Shown in pieces: positions 1 through 4,649 of a stretch of DNA of 8,928 nucleotides. The notes under the pieces were generated by a model. The model had not been told where the DNA came from, did no database searches, and saw only the letters and a list, made by a program, of their open reading frames with translations. Position 1 is the stretch's first letter. Every line of letters begins with the position of its first letter. The position numbers were made by a program, and so were the translations under genes. This stretch comes from JAXHUK01 sp034189725 (lineage in GTDB: Bacteria > Chloroflexota > Dehalococcoidia > SZUA-161). Location: contig JAXHUK010000056.1 of the NCBI GenBank assembly GCA_034189725.1, forward strand, positions 1-8,928, given 5' to 3'.

Positions 1-604
1 GTACAGCCTGTTCCAACTCTTCATTGAAACGGTAATTTGTTACAGTATAGTAGTTGCGGTAGGTGATACCGACCTCTTTGGTAAGCTTTCGTATTCGCTC
101 TATGTTTTTCATTGATTTCAGTGTGGGATCTAGTATTAAGAACAGATCATCTACATCCGACGTCACATGCCTGTTGAGATGCTCCAACCCGGCAGGAGCA
201 TCTATCAAGGTAAAGGCATAGTTCTGGGCGAGCCGGGGAATCATGCCTTTGAGTAGATTATTTGGAGCACAGTAGCAACCCTCAGTCCATTTCGTTCCCA
301 GAGTTATCATATCGAATTCCTCTGACTCATACACACACTCACTACTAAAGAGATATTCGATCTTCTCAGGCAGGGTCATGGACTCCAGGTCTTCGTATCC
401 CTCCTTTTTTTGAATATCGTAGAGCATATCCAGAACAGTCCTCGTCTCTTCCTTGTCCAGGTCTACCCCCAGCATATCAGCCAGACTCTGGTCAGGATCG
501 ATATCAATGAGCAGCACCGGACGAGTCAGGTATTTCACAGCGAGCGCTGCAAACGTTGTTTTTCCGGTGCCCCCTCTGCCAGTAGATACAAATTTCACTC
601 CCAT
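1..604 (-). CDS. cooC: CooC-type ATPase, carbon monoxide dehydrogenase nickel-insertion accessory protein (C-terminus cut by window edge)
   Basis: CooC is a cytoplasmic MinD/ParA-class P-loop ATPase whose ATP-driven dimerisation helps deliver nickel to the C-cluster of CO dehydrogenase. The reading frame is open from ATG at 604 to the left edge, giving 201 residues; the family is about 250-260, so roughly 50 are missing. Seen in the translation: a deviant Walker A, GRGGTGKTT, at residues 9-17; LIDIDPDQ with D34/D36 (Walker A' region); EGCYCAPNNLL with the C-x-C pair C110/C112, equivalent to the metal-binding cysteines of characterised CooC; and DAPAGLEHLNR starting at D135, the switch/Walker B segment typical of CooC. 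The C-x-C pair separates it from ordinary ParA/MinD. A Shine-Dalgarno AGGTG lies 7 bases before the ATG. Oddity: the signature lysine of the P-loop is arginine (R10). It follows the hydrolase gene on the same strand after a 104-base gap. No CODH subunit gene is visible in the window. Confidence 0.92.
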   Translation of the reverse strand, partial: MGVKFVSTGRGGTGKTTFAALAVKYLTRPVLLIDIDPDQSLADMLGVDLDKEETRTVLDMLYDIQKKEGYEDLESMTLPEKIEYLFSSECVYESEEFDMITLGTKWTEGCYCAPNNLLKGMIPRLAQNYAFTLIDAPAGLEHLNRHVTSDVDDLFLILDPTLKSMKNIERIRKLTKEVGITYRNYYTVTNYRFNEELEQAV

Positions 605-625
605 TTACATTCACCTGCCTGTATA

Positions 626-684
626 TTTATCGTTCGCGTAAGACGCTTTGCACAGCAAGACTGTTTATCAGCAATCGTTTATCA
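626..684 (-). repeat. Short GATAAAC direct repeats upstream of cooC
   Basis: On the minus strand the 104-base gap before cooC contains TGATAAAC twice (677-684 and 663-670, 14 bases start to start) and a third, shorter GATAAA at 626-631. The spacing of the first pair is a little over one helical turn, which could suit a regulator, but the motif is short and A/T-rich. A poor -35/-10 candidate (TTGAAT, 16 bases, TAAACA) overlaps the pair. No terminator hairpin is evident here, so cooC may also be read through from the hydrolase gene. Confidence 0.3.
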
Positions 685-708
685 TTCAAGGTGACAAAAT
701 AACCGCCC

Positions 709-1362
709 TCAAGCAGCAAATACCTTAACCGTAGTCTCTACAGGAAGCTGCCCCTGCGTGACCTCTATCTCTCTCCCCTCCAAATGCTCGATGGCATCCG
801 CAGGAAACTCACCGATGAATTTGTTCGGGGTATCAAGAATAAAGAAACGGCATTTATCGTTTTTGTAGTGCATGGGGATAACAACTCTTGGTCGTAGCTG
901 ACGGCAAACCTCGGCTACACCCTCCGGTTTCATGACCGGGAAGCCGCCTGCGGGGGCAAACACTACGTCAACATCACCAACTTCAGCAAGCTGCGAAGCA
1001 TCAAGGGGGTATCCAATGTCTCCCAAATGGCAGAGCTTCACCCCATCCACAGTAAAGCAGAATATCATGTTTATGCCCCTGAACGTCCCATGACGGCTCG
1101 CTACTCCTTTAATTGGAATGCCTTTGCACTCTCTCAGACCTGCTTCTCTCATAACTTCGGGATTGCCTTTCACCGCTTTCACATTGTTATGATCAGGATG
1201 GTTGTGGCTGATAAGCACTATGTCAGCATCCTCATCTATTTCATCATAGTTCATCCTCATGAATGCCGCGCTCAACCCCGACTGATATGGGTCGGTGATA
1301 ATCTTAATCCCTTCATCAGAAGTAACCACGAAACAGGAATGCCCCAGCCATTTTATCCTCAT
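709..1362 (-). CDS. Metallo-beta-lactamase-fold metal-dependent hydrolase, UPF0173/UlaG-like
   Basis: This 217-residue cytoplasmic protein has the size and layout of the compact single-domain MBL-fold hydrolases (UPF0173 / UlaG lactonase-like; in most members the substrate is unknown). It starts MRIKWLGHSCF, the usual first strand with the early GHS motif. The metal-binding signature is SHNHPDH, with H53, H55, D57 and H58. Further ligand candidates are H91, the HLGD motif (H112, D115) and H165 in PMHY near the C-terminus, so a complete two-metal site looks present. The start at 1362 is preceded by a Shine-Dalgarno GAGGTG about 4 bases away, and the gene ends with TGA at 709-711. It is the upstream gene of a minus-strand pair with cooC; adjacency alone does not show a role in CODH maturation. 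The fold is secure; the substrate cannot be read from the sequence. Confidence 0.9.
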   Translation of the reverse strand: MRIKWLGHSCFVVTSDEGIKIITDPYQSGLSAAFMRMNYDEIDEDADIVLISHNHPDHNNVKAVKGNPEVMREAGLRECKGIPIKGVASRHGTFRGINMIFCFTVDGVKLCHLGDIGYPLDASQLAEVGDVDVVFAPAGGFPVMKPEGVAEVCRQLRPRVVIPMHYKNDKCRFFILDTPNKFIGEFPADAIEHLEGREIEVTQGQLPVETTVKVFAA

Positions 1363-1594
1363 GGGCCACCTCAGAGAGCAAATCTAAGCCTTCCACATGA
1401 GACAATCGTAATGAGCTATCCCCATAGCTAATCAGTCAACTCTCTTATCTACAATAGTCAGGCACCAACGAGCGCTACCAGAAATAGCTCAAGGGGAGAC
1501 CCTAAGAACAGGATAATTGTTATATAAAAACTTGTCAACGATGGCTATTCTAAGGTTTCCCTGATCCATGGATTCTATGGCAAAAGTTTACGGT
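1363..1594. other. Intergenic stretch, hydrolase 5' leader region
   Basis: No credible gene in either direction. It holds the hydrolase Shine-Dalgarno (about 1367-1372, minus strand), a probable transcribed leader of about 140 bases and the candidate promoter listed separately. I looked for a recognisable riboswitch in the minus-strand leader and did not recognise one. Confidence 0.6.
1510..1538 (-). promoter_or_regulatory. Candidate sigma-70-type promoter for the hydrolase (and possibly cooC)
   Basis: Minus strand: a perfect -35 TTGACA (1533-1538), a 17-base spacer and a -10 TATCCT (1510-1515, four of six matches). Initiation near 1503 would give a leader of about 140 bases before the ATG at 1362. 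The -10 is weak, and an alternative TTATCC at 16-base spacing overlaps it. Confidence 0.45.
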
Positions 1595-1725
1595 GTCATT
1601 GCGAGGAGCGTAGCGACGAAGCAATCCTCTAGTCCTAAAATCGGGGGGGAAAAACAGGATTGCTTCGCAGTGCTCGCAATGACATATACGAAGCCTGTGC
1701 TAAAGAACGCAGTGCTCGCAATGAC
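1595..1725. repeat. Inverted-repeat intergenic element with an extra partial copy
   Basis: The left arm at 1595-1628 begins GTCATTGCGAG and ends CGAAGCAATCCT. The right arm at 1656-1683 is its reverse complement at both ends (AGGATTGCTTCG ... CTCGCAATGAC): 12 and 11 bases match perfectly, and the arm centres differ in length (11 versus 5 bases). The arms flank a 27-base spacer containing a run of seven G. An 18-base piece of the right arm is repeated exactly at 1708-1725. The region could fold into a long hairpin. Elements with this CATTGCGAG...CGAAGCAATCC pattern recur between genes in many bacterial genomes as REP/MITE-like dispersed repeats; that is from memory. No transposase is nearby. 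Confidence 0.8.
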
Positions 1726-1791
1726 GTAAAGATCCGTGGGTTGATTCTTGTCACAAGTGAGGCTGACTGTTCAAACCTGTACTCACAGATT

Positions 1792-1806
1792 AAGGGGTTT
1801 CCCCTT
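1792..1806. repeat. Perfect small palindrome next to the SRP RNA promoter
   Basis: AAGGGG-TTT-CCCCTT is a 6-base-pair inverted repeat with a 3-base loop, ending four bases before the -35 box of the SRP RNA promoter. It could be a protein-binding site or a small hairpin. There is no T-run that would make it a standard terminator for upstream transcription. Confidence 0.45.
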
Positions 1807-1809
1807 TGC

Positions 1810-1838
1810 TTGACAGTCCTACTCCCCTATAGTAACAT
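1810..1838 (+). promoter_or_regulatory. Promoter of the SRP RNA gene
   Basis: A perfect -35 TTGACA (1810-1815), a 17-base spacer and a -10 TAACAT (1833-1838). The 5' end predicted from the RNA's closing helix is G1845, seven bases after the -10, so promoter and RNA start agree independently. Confidence 0.75.
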
Positions 1839-1844
1839 CGTTGT

Positions 1845-2114
1845 GGGTCGTGCTAGATGGGGAGCTAGCGGTGCCCTGTACCCGCAATCCGCTACAGCGG
1901 GATTGAATTCCTGCTCGAGGTCTTGCGCTTTCCGGAACTGGTCTTGGGCAGCGGTGATGAACACTGGGTCCTACGCAGCAGAACACTATGAACTCCGTCA
2001 GGTCCGGGAGGAAGCAGCGGTAAATAGCAGCTTCTGGGTGCCGCAGGTATACCTGGTAGGAGCCGCTGGCAAGAATAAGCCGAGGAGTAAGGATCGACGG
2101 TAGGTGCACGGCCT
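1845..2114 (+). ncRNA. ffs: Signal recognition particle RNA, bacterial large (Alu-containing) type
   Basis: This RNA is the scaffold of the signal recognition particle: it binds Ffh and directs ribosomes making membrane and exported proteins to FtsY and the translocon. The diagnostic part is the helix 8 core at 1998-2018, GTCAGGTCC-GGGA-GGAAGCAGC, matching the universal SRP hairpin with a GNRA tetraloop (GGGA, 2006-2009) and a flanking CCG/CGG helix (1995-1997 with 2018-2020). The 5' portion resembles the Alu domain of Bacillus-type SRP RNAs, including a CCCGC/GCGGG hairpin (1881-1885 with 1897-1901). The ends pair as helix 1: GGGTCGTGC (1845-1853) with GCACGGCCT (2106-2114), nine pairs with G-U wobbles. 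The length of about 270 is normal for the large type and much longer than E. coli 4.5S. A promoter precedes it and a terminator follows. Exact ends are inferred from the pairing and may be off by a few bases. Open frames overlapping it are chance. Confidence 0.93.
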
Positions 2115-2136
2115 GAGTATCGATATCATGTTCAAT

Positions 2137-2187
2137 GGGAACAGTCAGCTTGTATTATCGGAAGATGGCTGTTCCCGAAATTTTCTT
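2137..2187 (+). terminator. Intrinsic terminator after the SRP RNA
   Basis: An 11-base-pair stem, GGGAACAGTCA (2137-2147) with TGGCTGTTCCC (2166-2176), has one G-U pair and an 18-base loop. It is followed by GAAATTTTCTT, a moderately T-rich tail. It sits 23 bases after the predicted RNA end and before the rsmA promoter. The large loop and impure T-tract make it a medium-strength candidate. Confidence 0.7.
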
Positions 2188-2204
2188 CAGGCTAGTGTTT
2201 ACTA

Positions 2205-2234
2205 TTGATAGCTCCAGTACCAGTATGATACAAT
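2205..2234 (+). promoter_or_regulatory. Promoter for rsmA and probably the downstream genes
   Basis: A -35 TTGATA (2205-2210), an 18-base spacer and a -10 TACAAT (2229-2234, five of six matches) preceded by TGA, an extended -10. Initiation near 2241 would leave a leader of about 33 bases before the ATG at 2274. Confidence 0.7.
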
Positions 2235-2273
2235 CCGAGCTTGACCTGATACTAAAGGAAAAGTGACAGCTTC

Positions 2274-3155
2274 ATGAACGCGTCTACGGCTCACGTCAAG
2301 GGCGAATTGCGTGGTCTCCATACCAGGGCGATGAAACGGCTTGGACAGCATTTCCTGATCGATAGCAACGTACTCGATACAATAATCTCCGCCTCGGACC
2401 TTGAGCCCACAGACACTGTAGTGGAGATAGGCCCAGGACTGGGAGCACTGACTGAGCAGTTGGTAAGTAAAGCAGGAAAGGTAATCGCCATCGAGGTTGA
2501 TTCCAGGCTTGCCACAGCTTTGAGCCGCAAATTCTCCAGTGTGCCTGGACTCACTGTGATGAATGCCAACATTCTCGACATCGATCCCTGTGAGCTGGTG
2601 AAGCCTCAAGACCCTTCGCAATCGCTCGGCGTAACAAACAAACACACTGATTACAAGGTGATCGCCAATCTCCCCTATTATGTTGCTTCACCGATACTGC
2701 GCCATTTCCTGGAGGCTTCATTGAAGCCCAGCCTCATGGTGGTCATGGTACAGAAAGAAGTGGCACAGAGTATCGTGGCCGGGCCGGGCGCAATGAGCCT
2801 GCTCGGTATCAGCGTGCAATTGTACGGCAAACCGACGATTGTTGACTATGTACCTGCTCAAAGCTTCTACCCCAAGCCAAAGGTCGATTCGGCTATAGTA
2901 AGCATCGACATCTACCCGACACCGGCAGTGGATGTCGAGAATATGGACAGATTCTTCGAGGTGGTGAAAGCAGGATTCAGCACTCCCAGGAAGCAACTGC
3001 GTAATAGCCTTAGTATCGGATTACAGCTTCCACTAGCTGAAGTAGCGGAAATCCTGGAGAAAGCAAGCATATCACCTCAGCGCCGTCCTCAGACGCTGTC
3101 GCTTGAGGAATGGGCAGACTTGTATCGTGCAATTACACGAACAGGCACTTCGTAA
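2274..3155 (+). CDS. rsmA: 16S rRNA dimethyladenosine transferase RsmA (KsgA)
   Basis: RsmA dimethylates two adjacent adenosines in the 3'-terminal hairpin of 16S rRNA using S-adenosylmethionine, a late checkpoint in 30S assembly. The 293 residues carry the family signatures in order: RLGQHFLID (22-30), EIGPGLGALT (51-60, SAM-binding motif I), the acidic IAIEVD (71-76), NLPYY (132-136, catalytic motif IV), FYPKPKVDSA (198-207) and the C-terminal helical domain beginning near FSTPRKQLRNS (235-245). Between the motif preceding NLPYY and NLPYY itself the chain is about ten residues longer than in E. coli (around 110-128). Start choice: ATG 2274 has AAAGGAA upstream but with a long gap (about 14 bases from AGGA). 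An internal ATG at 2331 (M20) would begin just before RLGQHFL but has poor Shine-Dalgarno spacing. I keep 2274 because it sits well after the promoter. It follows the SRP RNA and precedes ispE by 81 bases. Confidence 0.95.
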   Translation: MNASTAHVKGELRGLHTRAMKRLGQHFLIDSNVLDTIISASDLEPTDTVVEIGPGLGALTEQLVSKAGKVIAIEVDSRLATALSRKFSSVPGLTVMNANILDIDPCELVKPQDPSQSLGVTNKHTDYKVIANLPYYVASPILRHFLEASLKPSLMVVMVQKEVAQSIVAGPGAMSLLGISVQLYGKPTIVDYVPAQSFYPKPKVDSAIVSIDIYPTPAVDVENMDRFFEVVKAGFSTPRKQLRNSLSIGLQLPLAEVAEILEKASISPQRRPQTLSLEEWADLYRAITRTGTS

Positions 3156-3236
3156 TCTGAATAAATTACAACAGGATATCACGAAAAAAAACACAGAGGC
3201 TGAACGTTCTATAGGGCCTTTCAACGAGATAATAAG

Positions 3237-4124
3237 TTGAGCATCGAAATCTCCGCATATGCTAAAATAAATCTGACGCTCGAAGTGCTAGCCAGACGCG
3301 ACGATGGTTACCATGAGATTCGAACTGTCATGCAGACAATTAGCCTGGCAAACAGAATCTCCTTTGAACCCGGGGAAGCACTGTCACTTCGGTGCAACAT
3401 CCCAGCATTGCAATCAGCCGATAATTTGGTGATCGAAGCAGCGAAACTGCTCAGTGAAACGACAGGCTGCAGCAAGGGAGCCTCGATCAATCTCACCAAG
3501 AAGATTCCTGTAGCTGCTGGACTGGGATCGGGGGCAACCGATGCCGCAGCCACTCTGGTCGGGCTCAACAGACTCTGGGAACTGGACTTGCCTCTGGAGA
3601 GATTAAAAGAATTGGCAGCGGTTTTGGGATCAGATGTCGCCTTTTTCCTCGACGGAGGTACCGCACTTGCCAGCGGGCGCGGTGAGAAAGTACTCGCTCT
3701 CACTCCAATACAAGGTTTGTGGTTGATAGTACTCATGCCACCTATTGAAGCCGTCTCGAACAAAACAGCGCAGCTCTACTCCCGGTTAAACTCATCTCAT
3801 TTCACTTCCGGGGAGTTCACAGCGCGTTTGGTTAACCATATAGGCGCCGGAGAAGCTGTCAGTTCTTCGCTGTTATTTAATGTCTTCGAGCAAGTAGCTT
3901 ACGACTTTTTCCTCGAGCTTTCCAATTATCACTCACGCTTGCGAAATGCAGATGTCAATCGCACCCACCTCGCAGGTGCCGGGCCTGCACTATTCGCTCT
4001 GGTGCCTGACAAGGATCGAGGAGAAGCTATTGTAAACAATCTAAAAGCAGACGGCTTAGAGGCGTATCTCGTTCACACTGTGGAGACAGCGCCCTTAAGT
4101 ACTGCTGGGAGCAAACAATGTTAA
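3237..4124 (+). CDS. ispE: 4-diphosphocytidyl-2-C-methyl-D-erythritol kinase IspE
   Basis: IspE is a GHMP-family kinase that phosphorylates CDP-methylerythritol, the fourth step of the MEP pathway to isoprenoid precursors. The 295-residue length is normal. Visible motifs: AYAKINLTL (7-15) with catalytic lysine K10; the GYHEI segment (24-28); the ATP-binding glycine loop PVAAGLGSGATDAAA (91-105); GSDVAFF with catalytic aspartate D133; and the third GHMP motif LAGAGPALFAL (245-255). The glycine loop reads GSGATD where most IspE proteins read GGGSSD, a mild change. The start must be TTG at 3237: no ATG or GTG lies in frame between the upstream stop (3201-3203) and this codon, and the next in-frame ATG falls at residue 32, after the essential motifs. 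The ribosome site is weak (GAGAT). Its last bases overlap the next gene. It is probably co-transcribed with rsmA; I see no terminator or strong promoter in the 81-base gap. Confidence 0.95.
   Translation: MSIEISAYAKINLTLEVLARRDDGYHEIRTVMQTISLANRISFEPGEALSLRCNIPALQSADNLVIEAAKLLSETTGCSKGASINLTKKIPVAAGLGSGATDAAATLVGLNRLWELDLPLERLKELAAVLGSDVAFFLDGGTALASGRGEKVLALTPIQGLWLIVLMPPIEAVSNKTAQLYSRLNSSHFTSGEFTARLVNHIGAGEAVSSSLLFNVFEQVAYDFFLELSNYHSRLRNADVNRTHLAGAGPALFALVPDKDRGEAIVNNLKADGLEAYLVHTVETAPLSTAGSKQC
4107..4111 (+). promoter_or_regulatory. Shine-Dalgarno for the membrane protein, inside the end of ispE
   Basis: GGGAG lies 6 bases before the ATG at 4118 and within the last ispE codons. With the overlapping stop and start this suggests translational coupling. 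Confidence 0.7.
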
Positions 4125-4540
4125 TGGATGTATTAGCCGGTGTTGTCGCTGGATTATCCATGGGGACAATTTTTCTGGGAGTGTTGATATTCATGTTATA
4201 CTCCAATCCCGATATCCACAACCGACTATCTGCAAGATTGCCCCAGGGTATATCCCCTACCATGGTATTGCTAGCGATTTTGATTGCGGTACCCCCTTTG
4301 TGGGGGATATTTGGAGCTCTTGCCGGAGTGGTGTACAGCTTCGTGAGTATCTCTCTACCATACACAGGCCTGGGTAGCCCCAATCTCGCATTCACTATAG
4401 CTAGCCTATCAATCGGGATTCTTATAGTTATCGGGCTCTTCATACTACGGAGAAGATTAATACGTCTGGGACTGATCCTTGCCGTGGCCTTCGCTGGTAT
4501 CTTTGGCTGGGTCCTCCCTCTACTGGCAAACTGGCGCTAA
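4118..4540 (+). CDS. Small four-helix integral membrane protein of unknown function
   Basis: A 140-residue, very hydrophobic protein that I do not recognise. Four membrane segments are likely: about 4-28, 46-79 (long, with a PP pair at 59-60 that may kink it), 89-110 and 115-136. Positive charges in the loop after helix 1 (R36, R40) and the RRRLIR cluster after helix 3 (111-116) put those loops inside, so both termini should face outside. There is no signal peptidase or lipoprotein site, no cysteine and no obvious catalytic motif. The ATG overlaps the ispE stop by 7 bases (4118-4124) and has a good Shine-Dalgarno, which supports a real, coupled gene. A role linked to the isoprenoid pathway is possible from position only. 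The low-complexity hydrophobic composition makes homology guesses unreliable. Confidence 0.82.
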   Translation: MLMDVLAGVVAGLSMGTIFLGVLIFMLYSNPDIHNRLSARLPQGISPTMVLLAILIAVPPLWGIFGALAGVVYSFVSISLPYTGLGSPNLAFTIASLSIGILIVIGLFILRRRLIRLGLILAVAFAGIFGWVLPLLANWR

Positions 4541-4613
4541 TGGTTTTCAGCCTGGATAGTAGTACTCCGCACAATGAATCAGGGCAAACCATCATGTCTC
4601 TTCCCGTTGCTCT

Positions 4614-4642
4614 TTGCGTCGACGAGTTTGAACGCGTATAAT
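4614..4642 (+). promoter_or_regulatory. dinG promoter, consistent with a leaderless mRNA
   Basis: A perfect -10 TATAAT (4637-4642), an exact 17-base spacer and a weak -35 TTGCGT (4614-4619, three of six). Seven bases after the -10 comes the A of the dinG ATG (4650), the usual distance to a transcription start. No Shine-Dalgarno is present between the -10 and the ATG. Confidence 0.65.
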
Positions 4643-4649
4643 TTCATAC

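Noticed and set aside
410..694. Plus-strand open frame of 94 codons (and a shorter one at 453-641)
   Set aside because: Antisense to cooC, where the P-loop and other motifs are encoded on the minus strand.
1027..1431. Plus-strand open frame of 134 codons
   Set aside because: Antisense to the hydrolase, whose complete metal-binding motifs show the minus strand is coding.
1595..1725. CRISPR-like reading of the repeated CTCGCAATGAC units
   Set aside because: Only two right-arm copies in direct orientation and one inverted partner, with no regular spacers; it fits a dispersed inverted-repeat element.
1660..2103. Plus-strand open frame of 147 codons
   Set aside because: It begins inside the inverted repeat and runs through the SRP RNA promoter and most of the RNA; composition is explained by those elements and no protein motif is visible.
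1819..2109. Minus-strand open frame of 96 codons
   Set aside because: Antisense to the SRP RNA along nearly its full length, with no motif or ribosome site.
2202..2645. Minus-strand open frame of 147 codons
   Set aside because: Shadow of rsmA that also covers the rsmA promoter; no recognisable protein features.
3156..3236. Separate promoter for ispE (GATAAT near 3228)
   Set aside because: The hexamer is only three bases from the start codon and has no matching -35, so co-transcription with rsmA is simpler.
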